Source: a virus
Strand: one strand, 5' to 3'
DNA length: 22,860 nt
Virus record (IMG/VR): IMGVR_UViG_3300050002_000040
Coordinates: 1-22,860 of that record
The position numbers were made by a program, and so were the translations under genes. Below the pieces are notes generated by a model, which had not been told where the DNA came from, did no database searches, and saw only the letters and a list, made by a program, of their open reading frames with translations. Positions 7,391 through 14,114 of the stretch are shown here, one piece after another; within the stretch, counting starts at the first letter, position 1, and each line of letters begins with the position of its first letter.

Positions 7391-8283
7391 TTCTCGACCT
7401 CGGGATCGTGCGGCGCGTTCCATGGGTCGATCGTGTCGTCGGGTGCCGCTACGGTGCGCGCGTCGTTGTCGTCGTCGAGCACGGGCTTCCGTTTCCGCTT
7501 TACTTTCTTCTTGAGCCGGTCGACGCCGCCGTCGTCGTCGTTCGGCACGTCGACCACGTCGGGTTCGACGCCGCGCGCTCGAAACGCTTCGCGGTACGCG
7601 CTCACGTCGCCGCCTTCGCCCGCGGCGTCGAGTTGAAAGCCGAACGCCGAGCGCTCGCCGAGCGGCAAGCGCTTGCCGAGTCGCCGAATGGGCGACTTGC
7701 GGAACATTTGATCCTCCCACAATTGCCACGGCGAATCGCTTCGCGTGGTTTTCGCGGTCGACTTGATCTTGTCGAGGTCGGCGCGCGACATGAACTCGAC
7801 GTCAAGCTCACCGGAGGCGAACATCGCGAACGCGTACGCGCCGACGATCTCGCCTCGGTCCTCGCCCAAGAAGGGCCGGTGACGGACGCGCGCATCGGTG
7901 CCGATGTCGACGTCGAAGTCGTCGCGAAAATAGACGACGTTCGCCGATACCTTCGACACGCCCGGCGTTTCGCGCGCGAGCCGAAGGATCCCGCGATAGC
8001 CGAGTTGAAACGTCGCGGTGTTTCCGTAGGGGACAATGAACGCCTCCTGACGGATGCCGCCGGGCTCAAGCCCTACCTGGGCGCACGCGATCAACGCCAA
8101 ATAGATCGACTCGGGCGAGCACTTTTGAAGTTGCTTGCTCTTTTGGAAATCCATTAGCGCGAAGCGAATCAGCGCGGCGGGATCGATCCGATTCTGCGCC
8201 CATTGTTCGAGCGCGACGCGCTTACCGGCGAGGTACGTTGCGAGTTGGCGGGTCGGGTGATTCTGGCGTTCGAGTTGAGTCAT
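7387..8283 (-). CDS. recT: RecT-family single-strand annealing protein
   Basis: The 298-residue product carries the RecT signature in order: LALIACAQVGLEPGG, then EAFIVPYGNTATFQLGYRG, RLARETPGVSKV, the NVVYFRDDF segment, GEIVGAYAFAMF, and the closing PWQLWEDQMFRKSPIRRLGK with LP. RecT proteins coat single-stranded DNA, anneal complementary strands and work with a 5'-3' exonuclease. That partner (YqaJ) lies immediately upstream and overlaps by ATGA. The C-terminus, after about residue 205, is an acidic and Lys-rich tail that is probably flexible. The family assignment is firm. The pair would process double-strand ends during phage replication or recombination. Confidence 0.93.
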   Translation of the reverse strand: MTQLERQNHPTRQLATYLAGKRVALEQWAQNRIDPAALIRFALMDFQKSKQLQKCSPESIYLALIACAQVGLEPGGIRQEAFIVPYGNTATFQLGYRGILRLARETPGVSKVSANVVYFRDDFDVDIGTDARVRHRPFLGEDRGEIVGAYAFAMFASGELDVEFMSRADLDKIKSTAKTTRSDSPWQLWEDQMFRKSPIRRLGKRLPLGERSAFGFQLDAAGEGGDVSAYREAFRARGVEPDVVDVPNDDDGGVDRLKKKVKRKRKPVLDDDNDARTVAAPDDTIDPWNAPHDPEVEK

Positions 8284-9332
8284 GGTCGGTCCGTAATGAG
8301 TGACAAGAGGTCAAGCGGCGCATCTTCGCGCCATGCGCGCGGCGCGTTGAAGCGTCGCGGCGGTTGCGTTCGCGAATCTTCGACGAACGATTCGGCCAAA
8401 AGCGGGTCAATACCGGCGTGCGCGGCAAGCGCGTTGAACGCGTCGCGGTACGAAGGGCGCCCGCGCTTGTCATGCTTGAAGCCGAACGTTCCCTGGTCGG
8501 TTTCGACGGCGTCGTTGTCGCCGATCGCGAGCATGAGTTTTTGCGTCAGGCGCGACTCTTCGAGGTCGAGCGCTTTGCGGGCGGCGCGGGCGGCGCGAAG
8601 CCGCAAAGCGAGTTGCTCGACCTCGGGGTTTGACTTCGCAACGAGCCCGGTCGTCTTGCGCGCGCGCCCTTTAACGTATTTCGTGAACGCGTCGGATCCG
8701 TCGGGTTCGGGCGGCGACTTCGCTTGTACCTTGAACCAAAACGCTTCGGCTTGTTCGAGCAAGTACGCCTCAAGCTCGCGATCGCGTTCCACGTGAAACT
8801 CGCGATAGTCGCTCGTGTTAAGCAACGCGGCAACGTCGCACCGGTTGACGTCGAGCCCGCTCATGTACCAGGCAACCTGACACAAAATATGCTCGGGCAA
8901 TTCGTCGGAACCGTCGTCGCCGAAACCGCGGAACGTACCGAGCCCCGCGGTCTTGATCTCAAGAATCCGATCGACAAGTTCGCGCGGCGGCGGCGGCGCG
9001 CCGCGATGGTAAGGCTCGAACGCGCCGGGCTCCAACACAACCCGGTCGAGCGAAAACAAGTGCCACGATCGGGTCGGGTGTTCGACGGTATCGAACGGGC
9101 CAACGACGGTCTTGTCGTCGTGTCGTCGCTGATACTCGTCGGCGACGATCGGCTCAAGCAACGCGCCGAATCGTTGCGAGTCGGTCGGCGAGTCGGTCGG
9201 CGGTTCGCCTTCGGCGATCTTTTCGAGGTACACGTCGATCGGTCGGCGGAACGGCGACAGGCCACAAATCGCGGCGACGTCGCTTCCACCGATGCCGCGA
9301 CGCCGATAGCGTCGTTGGTCTTGCGTCAGCAT
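8280..9332 (-). CDS. YqaJ-family phage exonuclease (recombinase partner)
   Basis: ATG 9332 is preferred; the frame extends upstream only as an Arg-rich shadow. The 350-residue product starts with the family hallmark GIGGSDVAAICGLSPF (13-28). Next come LLEP (58-61) with E60, SLDR with D96, EIK with E125 and K127, and QVAWYMSG with Q152. These fit the PD-(D/E)XK nuclease core of lambda-exonuclease-like YqaJ proteins, which resect one strand at double-strand ends. The second half is helical (RLRAARAARKALDLEES). It overlaps RecT by four bases, a classic exonuclease/annealase pair. The active site appears complete. Confidence 0.93.
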   Translation of the reverse strand: MLTQDQRRYRRRGIGGSDVAAICGLSPFRRPIDVYLEKIAEGEPPTDSPTDSQRFGALLEPIVADEYQRRHDDKTVVGPFDTVEHPTRSWHLFSLDRVVLEPGAFEPYHRGAPPPPRELVDRILEIKTAGLGTFRGFGDDGSDELPEHILCQVAWYMSGLDVNRCDVAALLNTSDYREFHVERDRELEAYLLEQAEAFWFKVQAKSPPEPDGSDAFTKYVKGRARKTTGLVAKSNPEVEQLALRLRAARAARKALDLEESRLTQKLMLAIGDNDAVETDQGTFGFKHDKRGRPSYRDAFNALAAHAGIDPLLAESFVEDSRTQPPRRFNAPRAWREDAPLDLLSLITDRP

Positions 9333-9550
9333 TCGTTGTCTCCCATGACCGCGCCGGTCACGTCGATCGTGACGGTCAGGCGCGCATCGCACGCGCCGCA
9401 ATAGCCGATGAGCGTTACGACCGGGCCCGGCGACCGCCAACGGCCGATGGTCGCGCCCTTCGTGCCGCGAACGAAGTTGCCGTACGACGACGTTCGACGC
9501 GCGTGCTCATCGTCGCCGCATAGCGGCGCGGTGGTTGGTCGGCGTTTCAC
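9326..9550 (-). CDS. Small cysteine-containing protein upstream of YqaJ
   Basis: This 74-residue product starts at GTG 9550 and ends seven bases into the YqaJ gene, so the two are coupled. Its C-terminal half reads PVVTLIGYCGACDARLTV and ends in GDNEC. The CGAC pair plus the cysteine near the N-terminus (PLCGDD) and the last residue could form a metal site, but a zinc ribbon is not clear. No family is recognised. A promoter-like pair lies directly upstream, and the gap to the predicted -10 element is only seven bases, so the mRNA may lack a leader. Confidence 0.63.
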   Translation of the reverse strand: MKRRPTTAPLCGDDEHARRTSSYGNFVRGTKGATIGRWRSPGPVVTLIGYCGACDARLTVTIDVTGAVMGDNEC

Positions 9551-9557
9551 GGCGGCT

Positions 9558-9587
9558 AGTAAACCTAGCCACTATGACAGTGCGCAA
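9558..9587 (-). promoter_or_regulatory. Weak promoter-like pair ahead of the small leftward gene
   Basis: On the minus strand, TTGCGC (9582-9587) and TTTACT (9558-9563) are separated by 18 bases. Only seven bases then remain to GTG 9550, so a transcript from here would start at or next to the codon. The -10 element matches the bacterial consensus at four of six positions. GGCTAG-TAAAC-CTAGCC (9554-9570), a short inverted repeat, overlaps the -10 and could be an operator. Confidence 0.33.
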
Positions 9588-9600
9588 GCGGGAGCGGCGA

Positions 9601-9783
9601 CTACTTGCGCCGCTCGCGCGCCGCGTTCGCCGCGAGCGCTTGCGCGACTTCGATAAGTGCGTCGGCCGCGCGCGGGTTGCGCTCTTCGAGGCGTCGCATC
9701 ACAGCGACAGCGCGGGCTCGCTTTGCGCGCATCGGTTTGGCGCGCGAAGGGATAAGGCTAGCGACGTTGTCTCGATCCCCCAT
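9601..9783 (-). CDS. Small basic helical protein, unknown function
   Basis: ATG 9783 gives 60 residues; a TTG eight codons upstream (9807) would give 68. The product is Arg/Ala-rich and helical (RRLEERNPRAADALIEVAQAL). It lies between the repressor gene and the small leftward gene at 9326. No ribosome-binding site stands out. Because Arg-rich shadows are common in this GC-rich DNA, the gene is less certain than its neighbours. It is supported by the tidy fit between flanking genes and by the ordered helix pattern. No family is recognised. Confidence 0.5.
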   Translation of the reverse strand: MGDRDNVASLIPSRAKPMRAKRARAVAVMRRLEERNPRAADALIEVAQALAANAARERRK

Positions 9784-9794
9784 CGAGCAACGAA

Positions 9795-9826
9795 CGCTAG
9801 CGGACAAGCGCGAACGATCGCTAGCG
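9795..9826. repeat. Two identical 8-base palindromes at the 3' end of the repressor gene
   Basis: The perfect palindrome CGCTAGCG occurs at 9795-9802 and 9819-9826, 24 bases apart. The two copies flank the junction between the repressor stop and the next leftward gene. GGCTAGCG at 9756-9763 is a related near-copy. Two palindromes about two helical turns apart could be protein-binding sites, but no binding evidence exists. Confidence 0.4.
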
Positions 9827-10231
9827 CTTCGTGCTGACTTTCGCCGATCGGCGTGTCGGTTTGGCGGGTTCGTCTGCCGCGAATCGCTCGGCGTACGCTT
9901 CGGCCATATCGAGCAAGTGATCCGCGTAAGCGGGATCGACGTTTTCGAGTTGCTCTAGAGCGGCGAGCAACTTCGCGGCGCGTGCGCTCACGGCGGCGGG
10001 TGGGCACGGTACGCCGACCGCCTTCGATATCGCTGCGACGTGAGGGCTCGTTGCGATCTTCCCGCGTGTGATCGTGCCGAGCGTCGCGTGGTGGATCTTG
10101 AGTTGCCGCGCGAGCGCTCGAAGCCCGAGACCGCGCGCCCTCATTGCGTCGACGACGCTCGCCGACCATTCGGGGGTCACCGGCAAGCGAACCGCCGACG
10201 CCTTCGGCGCCTTCGGGGATTGGATTGGCAT
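9821..10231 (-). CDS. XRE-type HTH transcription regulator, probable phage repressor
   Basis: The 136-residue product starts at ATG 10231. A helix-turn-helix occupies about 22-77: SVVDAMRARGLGLRALARQL, then KIHHATLGTITRGK, then PHVAAISKAVGV. The C-terminus is helical and basic (LLAALEQLENVDP, then KPTRRSAKVSTKR). It is transcribed divergently from a second XRE-type gene, the standard repressor/Cro layout. No LexA-like S24 peptidase domain is present, so control by RecA-stimulated self-cleavage is not expected. The repressor role is inferred from gene order and fold. The recombination genes lie downstream on the same strand. Confidence 0.82.
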   Translation of the reverse strand: MPIQSPKAPKASAVRLPVTPEWSASVVDAMRARGLGLRALARQLKIHHATLGTITRGKIATSPHVAAISKAVGVPCPPAAVSARAAKLLAALEQLENVDPAYADHLLDMAEAYAERFAADEPAKPTRRSAKVSTKR

Positions 10232-10238
10232 AACCCGA

Positions 10239-10267
10239 GTCTTACCCGTGACCGTGGATCACTTCCA
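10239..10267 (-). promoter_or_regulatory. Possible promoter of the repressor gene
   Basis: On the minus strand, TGGAAG (10262-10267) and TAAGAC (10239-10244) are 17 bases apart, and only seven bases separate the -10 from ATG 10231. No ribosome-binding site is visible. The matches to consensus are modest, as would suit an activated promoter. The spacing would give a leaderless or nearly leaderless mRNA, as is known for lambda cI made from its maintenance promoter. Confidence 0.35.
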
Positions 10268-10289
10268 GCGGAAAGCTACACGGTTCGGC

Positions 10290-10341
10290 GAAAGTGGCTA
10301 CGTTTCCCAACCACTTTCCTTGCGGCGCGGTGGCTACGTTT
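10290..10341. promoter_or_regulatory. Operator-like repeats in the divergent repressor/Cro intergenic region
   Basis: The 127-base gap between the two HTH genes contains a direct repeat GTGGCTACGTTT at 10294-10305 and 10330-10341, 36 bases start to start. It also holds an inverted repeat GAAAGTGG (10290-10297) and CCACTTTC (10311-10318). A shorter relative, GGAAAGCTACA, lies at 10270-10280. The second direct repeat sits where the rightward promoter would be (TTGCGG at 10320-10325, then TAGTAG or TAGACA at 10341-10349). The arrangement suits an operator controlling the genetic switch; protein binding is inferred. Confidence 0.5.
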
Positions 10342-10358
10342 AGTAGACAAAACGAACG

Positions 10359-10574
10359 GTGCACGACTTCCCGGATCGACTTCGCCACTTCCGAACCGCC
10401 CGCGGCTTGAGCGTTCGCGGGCTCGCGCGGGAACTGAACTTGAACCATCAAACCTGTTGCAACTGGGAACTCGGCCGAACCGCGCCGCGCGCTGACCGAA
10501 TGCAAGCCCTCGCCGACGTACTAGGGATCACGGTCGCCGAATTCTTCGCCGCCGACGTGCCGACTCGCGACTAG
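10359..10574 (+). CDS. XRE-type HTH protein, Cro-like
   Basis: The GTG start at 10359 gives 71 residues, almost all one helix-turn-helix domain: RLRHFRTARGLSVRGLAREL, then NLNHQTCCNWELGR, then MQALADVLGITVAEFF. The length and single-domain form are typical of Cro-like proteins. It is the first rightward gene after the switch region and precedes the replication initiator, as cro precedes the O/P genes in lambda. No clear Shine-Dalgarno sequence precedes the start. It may repress the divergent repressor gene and its own promoter; this is inference. Confidence 0.83.
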   Translation: MHDFPDRLRHFRTARGLSVRGLARELNLNHQTCCNWELGRTAPRADRMQALADVLGITVAEFFAADVPTRD

Positions 10575-10589
10575 GGGCACCCGGGGGGC

Positions 10590-11450
10590 ATGGGCAAGCA
10601 ACCCGACGCGTACCCGTTGGATCTGGATCGTGGGTACAACCCGCTACCGCGAGCGCTCGCCGACTTCCCGGCGGTCATGGCGGATCCCGCCGCGCTCCAG
10701 GTTTTGGTCGTGATCTGTTGTCGCGTTCGGCACGTTGCGGGCGACGTCGCGACCGCGCGCGGGCCCGTTCGGCTGTTGCCCGGGCAGTGCGTTGTCGGCG
10801 CTCGCGACCTCGCCGATCGTTGCGGTCGCGACAAACGCACGATGCACGACGCGCTAAAGCGACTCGAAAGCCTCGGCTTGATCACGAAAAAACCCGGACA
10901 CAGGGGGACGGTCATAACGCTTTGTCGTTACGGCGAATTTGGCAACGCGTCACGACGTCGCCCGGACACTGATTCGGACACTGATTCGGACACTGATTCG
11001 GACACTGATTCGGACGTAAGTAACGGTAGTAACGGAGTAACGGAAATAACGGGATCACACACCGCGACTTCGTCGCTATGCGAGCCCGCTTCGCCGAAGC
11101 CGAAGCCGCCAAGGGCTGACGCGAAGAAAACCGATCCGGATCTCGCCCGACGGTTCGTCGAGTACCTCAACGCGAAAGCGAAGCGACGCTACCGGCTGAC
11201 CGACGCGGTCAAGCGACAAGTTCGAGCGCGCGTCGCCGAAGGCGCAACCGCCGACGACTTCCGAGCGGTGGTCGACGGGCGAGTTCGCGAATGGGCGAGC
11301 GACGAACGCATGGCGAAGTACCTCACGCCGACGACGCTCCTACGCAAAACAAAATTCTTCGAGTACGCCGACGACGCCACCACGAAGCCGAACGCAAAGG
11401 GCGCCCGCTCGCGGGTGCGCTATCCGGCCAACTTCAAATTCGCCACATGA
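10590..11450 (+). CDS. Phage replication initiator with winged-helix and Phg_2220_C-like domains
   Basis: ATG 10590 follows a GGGGGG ribosome-binding stretch. The 286-residue product has a winged-helix region at about 65-115 (ARDLADRCGRDKRTMHDAL, then RLESLGLITKK). A low-complexity Asp/Thr/Ser linker with four DTDS units follows at 126-142. The C-terminal domain (about 185-260) reads FVEYLNAKAKRRYRL, then VAEGATADDFRAVVDGRV, then YLTPTTLLR and KFFEYAD. That C-terminus fits the conserved phage C-terminal domain found in O-like or DnaD-like initiators. It would bind the origin and load the DnaB-type helicase, whose gene overlaps its end (ATGA). The linker DNA is a tandem iteron-like array. Confidence 0.85.
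   Translation: MGKQPDAYPLDLDRGYNPLPRALADFPAVMADPAALQVLVVICCRVRHVAGDVATARGPVRLLPGQCVVGARDLADRCGRDKRTMHDALKRLESLGLITKKPGHRGTVITLCRYGEFGNASRRRPDTDSDTDSDTDSDTDSDVSNGSNGVTEITGSHTATSSLCEPASPKPKPPRADAKKTDPDLARRFVEYLNAKAKRRYRLTDAVKRQVRARVAEGATADDFRAVVDGRVREWASDERMAKYLTPTTLLRKTKFFEYADDATTKPNAKGARSRVRYPANFKFAT
10964..11052 (+). repeat. Candidate replication origin: 12-base iterons plus TAACGG repeats inside the initiator gene
   Basis: Four perfect 12-base units, GGACACTGATTC, run at 10964-10975, 10976-10987, 10988-10999 and 11000-11011, followed by a partial GGAC. They encode the DTDS repeats. Immediately after, TAACGG occurs at 11021, 11030, 11038 and 11047, in sequence lower in GC than its surroundings. 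Iterons next to a softer AT-richer block within the initiator gene match the layout of lambda-type origins, where O protein binds iterons inside its own gene. Origin activity is inferred from this layout. Confidence 0.55.
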
Positions 11451-12760
11451 CCGAACCAAACCAACTCCCCCATTCGCCGCGCGCGGAGAAATCCGTTCTA
11501 GGCGCGATCTTCACCCGGCCCGACGTGTTCGACGGCGTCGACCTCGAACCGGGCCACTTCTTCGACCCACGTTGTCGAACCGTGTGGGAGGCGTTCGTCG
11601 CCTTGCGGTCAAAGCGCGTCGCGCTCGACGTCGGCACGGTGGAGATCGAGTTGCAGACCCGCAAGCGCTTCGACGCGATCGGCGGCTTCCCGTTTCTCGC
11701 CGAACTGCTCTGCGATACGCCGACCGCCGACAACGTTGACCACTACGCCGCCGTCGTGCGCGAACGGGCGACCGTTCGGCGCGTGATTGAAGGCGCGTCG
11801 CAAATCGCGACCGTCGGGCGCACGGGCGAGGTCGACGGCGACGAATTGCTGGCGCGCTTGGCTCAATTGGCGGCGGGTATCGAGCCCGCGAAGCGGTATG
11901 CCGTGCACGACGCCCGATCATTGGCCCGTCAACGCGTCTCAGAGCTTGCTCACGCCCTCGAAGGGAAGTCGGCGGGCGGCAACCCCCTCCGAATCCCGAC
12001 CGGTCTCAGCACGTTTGACGGCGCCTATGGTGGCCTCCCGCGCGGCACGCATTCGGCCCTTGTGGCGCCGACGGGCCATGGCAAGACGGCGACCGCGCAG
12101 CATATCGCCCTGACCACGCCGGTACCCGCGCTCGTTTTTAGCTTCGAAGAGTTGAAACGTGACGGCGCCGACCGGGTGCTGTCGGCGCGTTCGGGGGTTG
12201 CGGCGATCCGGATCACGGCGGGCGAACTCAACGCGGCCGAGTTCTCGCGACTGGTAGCGGTCGCCGACGAGATGCCCGAGTCGGTGTACTCGGTCAACGC
12301 CCGCGGCATGACCGATCGCGACGTCGCTCGCATGGCGCGACGCGTCGTGCCCGCGCTCGGCGTCGGCGTCGTTGTCGTCGACTACCTGAACCGGGTGCGC
12401 CTATCGGCGTCGCCGAAGTTGCGCACCGACGAACGGATGCGCGAAGCGGTCGCGCGGTTCGACGACGCCGCGGGCGAACTCGACGTTGCTTGGCTCACGT
12501 GCGCGCAAGTCAACCGCGACTACCGAAAGCAAAACCGGGTACCGCGAATCACCGATGCGCGCGAATGCGCCGCGCTCGAAGAGTACTCCAAGCTTGGAAT
12601 CGTCGTGTATCGACCGAATCGAGACGACGACGAATCAACCGACGACGACGATCGGATCCAGATCATCGTCGACAAAGCGAACATCGGCGAAGCGCCGACC
12701 GTGTTCGAGTTCGGTTGGCACGGGCCAACCATGACTATTCAAACCGGGAGACCGAAGTGA
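11447..12760 (+). CDS. dnaB: DnaB-type replicative DNA helicase
   Basis: ATG 11447 overlaps the initiator stop as ATGA; a longer frame exists upstream but reads as a shadow. The 437-residue product has the DnaB N-terminal helical domain (PRAEKSVLGAIF at 11-22, FFDPRCRTVWEAF at 38-50). The RecA-like core carries RIPTGLSTFDGAYGGLPRG, the Walker A motif APTGHGKT (207-214), FSFEEL (231-236) and the Walker B-like VVVDYLNRVRL (308-318). The residue before the conserved Gly-Lys-Thr is His, where many DnaB proteins have Met or Ser-Met. It unwinds DNA at the fork and would be loaded by the initiator encoded just upstream. Confidence 0.95.
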   Translation: MTEPNQLPHSPRAEKSVLGAIFTRPDVFDGVDLEPGHFFDPRCRTVWEAFVALRSKRVALDVGTVEIELQTRKRFDAIGGFPFLAELLCDTPTADNVDHYAAVVRERATVRRVIEGASQIATVGRTGEVDGDELLARLAQLAAGIEPAKRYAVHDARSLARQRVSELAHALEGKSAGGNPLRIPTGLSTFDGAYGGLPRGTHSALVAPTGHGKTATAQHIALTTPVPALVFSFEELKRDGADRVLSARSGVAAIRITAGELNAAEFSRLVAVADEMPESVYSVNARGMTDRDVARMARRVVPALGVGVVVVDYLNRVRLSASPKLRTDERMREAVARFDDAAGELDVAWLTCAQVNRDYRKQNRVPRITDARECAALEEYSKLGIVVYRPNRDDDESTDDDDRIQIIVDKANIGEAPTVFEFGWHGPTMTIQTGRPK

Positions 12761-12984
12761 AAACGTTGATCGAATTGGCCGAAGAGCACGTCGACGCCGA
12801 CGGGCGCGAACGATCGCCCGCCGCACGCGCCGCGTTAGCTTGCGTCTTGCTCGTGCGAGCAAGCCACGCCATGCACGAGCGGGTAAAAGAGATCGAAGAG
12901 CGCGAGCAACTCGAAAGACTGCGCGAGCAACTCGAAAAGTTGATCGCGCTTGCCGAAGTTGTCGAGGGCAAAAACGGTGCATAA
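12757..12984 (+). CDS. Small coiled-coil protein between DnaB and methyltransferase genes
   Basis: GTG 12757 overlaps the helicase stop (GTGA), giving 75 residues. The second half is a strongly charged helix, VKEIEEREQLERLREQLEKL, likely a coiled coil. The first half is helical and Ala-rich with one cysteine. No membrane segment or enzyme motif is seen. It overlaps the next gene by eight bases. A helper of replication is possible from position only; no family is recognised. Confidence 0.68.
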   Translation: MKTLIELAEEHVDADGRERSPAARAALACVLLVRASHAMHERVKEIEEREQLERLREQLEKLIALAEVVEGKNGA

Positions 12985-13741
12985 AGTCGAGCACGCCGAT
13001 TGCCTCGAAGCGCTCGAACGACTCGTCGACAAGTCGTCGACGGTCGACGTCGTGATCACCGACCCGCCGTACTCGAAGAAAGTGCACGACTGCGGTCGGC
13101 GCGGCATGACGCCGAACTATTCCGAGCCGACGCGACCGAACGCTAAGCGGGCGCAGTTCAATCGCACCCGCGATCTCGGGTTCGACTACCTTCGCGCCGA
13201 TCTTCGTCGCGACGTCTCGCGGTTGATCGCTCGCGTCACGAAGCGATGGGCGTTGATCTTCTCCGACGTCGAAGGCGTTTCCGACTGGCGTCGCGATATC
13301 GAAGCCGCCGGGCTCGAATACGTGCGCACGTGTTTCTGGCGCAAGAAAGGCGCAACGCCACAATTCACCGGCGACCGCCCGGCGTCACACGTCGAGGCGA
13401 TTATCGCGTTTCATCAAACGCACCCGAACGGCAAGCCGAAGAAAAAGAAGTGGAACGGCGGCGGGCGCGGAAACGTTTTCGAACACCCGATCGTGCTCAA
13501 CCGGGGGGGCAAAGTGCGAGTTCATACGGCGCAGAAACCGCTCGCCCTTATGCGCGAACTCGTCGAGTTGTTCTCGGATCCGGGCGACGTGATTTGCGAT
13601 CCGTTCGCCGGTAGCGGTTCGACGCTAGTCGCGGCGAAGTTGCTCGGGCGAAGTTCGCTCGGGGTCGAAAGCGACGAAGAGCACGTAGCGGTCGCGCGCG
13701 AGCGCTTGCGCAAGACGCGGCCCCCGAAAGATTCGCAGTAG
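12977..13741 (+). CDS. DNA methyltransferase, beta class (N6-adenine or N4-cytosine)
   Basis: The start is taken as GTG 12977, directly before HKVEHADCLEAL, a usual beginning for these enzymes. The product has 254 residues. Motif IV is TDPPY (28-32). Motif I comes near the C-terminus as DPFAGSGST (about 208-216), with the LGVESDEEHVAVA end that binds S-adenosylmethionine. This order (IV before I) marks the beta class of amino-methyltransferases. A Lys/Trp-rich central stretch (KPKKKKWNGGGRGNVFEHP) may belong to target recognition. No restriction endonuclease gene lies beside it, so a solitary phage methylase that protects DNA is likely. The modified base and site cannot be read from the sequence. 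Confidence 0.9.
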   Translation: MHKVEHADCLEALERLVDKSSTVDVVITDPPYSKKVHDCGRRGMTPNYSEPTRPNAKRAQFNRTRDLGFDYLRADLRRDVSRLIARVTKRWALIFSDVEGVSDWRRDIEAAGLEYVRTCFWRKKGATPQFTGDRPASHVEAIIAFHQTHPNGKPKKKKWNGGGRGNVFEHPIVLNRGGKVRVHTAQKPLALMRELVELFSDPGDVICDPFAGSGSTLVAAKLLGRSSLGVESDEEHVAVARERLRKTRPPKDSQ

Positions 13742-13766
13742 CCAACCAAGAAAAGGACAAACGACA

Positions 13767-14114
13767 ATGCCGAAACAGCAAACCGAAATCCCTGGAACCG
13801 AGCGACCGTCGATCGACGCTATCGACGACGCGGCGTGCGACTTCGTGGCCAAGCGCGACGAACGGATGGCGTTGAGCAAAGAAGAGAAAGCCGCAAAAGG
13901 GCACTTGCTCGCGCAAATGAAAGCGCACGAAAACGATCTCGATCGAGACAAGGACGGATCGCTCGTGTACTCGTTTTACGACGGCGAGCGCGAGCTTGAA
14001 GCGCGATACCGCCAATCGCTCGACGTGAGCGTTCGGGTGCGCAAAGCCGAAGAAGACGACGGCGAAGCCGATAACGTCGTCGATATCGAAGAAGCGAGCA
14101 AGAAGATCGGGTAG
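13767..14114 (+). CDS. Unknown charged phage protein
   Basis: ATG 13767 is preceded by an AAAAGGA ribosome-binding site at a normal distance. The 115-residue product is highly charged, with a helical first half (DFVAKRDERMALSKEEKAAK) and a middle SLVYSFYDGERELEARY. The tail is acidic (EEDDGEADNVVDIEEASKK). No cysteine cluster beyond one residue and no membrane segment is seen. It lies between a methyltransferase and RusA in the early operon. Similar-looking charged proteins are common in phage replication modules, but I do not recognise the family. Confidence 0.75.
   Translation: MPKQQTEIPGTERPSIDAIDDAACDFVAKRDERMALSKEEKAAKGHLLAQMKAHENDLDRDKDGSLVYSFYDGERELEARYRQSLDVSVRVRKAEEDDGEADNVVDIEEASKKIG

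Noticed and set aside
6743-7636. Long plus-strand frame opposite the recombination operon
   Set aside because: It is complementary to three well-supported leftward genes and shows no motif.
10964-11015. CRISPR array
   Set aside because: The 12-base units are directly adjacent with no spacers and lie inside a coding frame. The same applies to the tandem units at 22576-22616, which also have no spacers.
11291-11446. Upstream extension of the DnaB gene
   Set aside because: The extra residues are a shadow of the initiator C-terminus, while ATG 11447 gives a four-base overlap and a normal DnaB N-terminus.
12635-13363. Long minus-strand open frame opposite DnaB and the first methyltransferase
   Set aside because: Arg-rich composition with no domain; it is the shadow of well-supported plus-strand genes.
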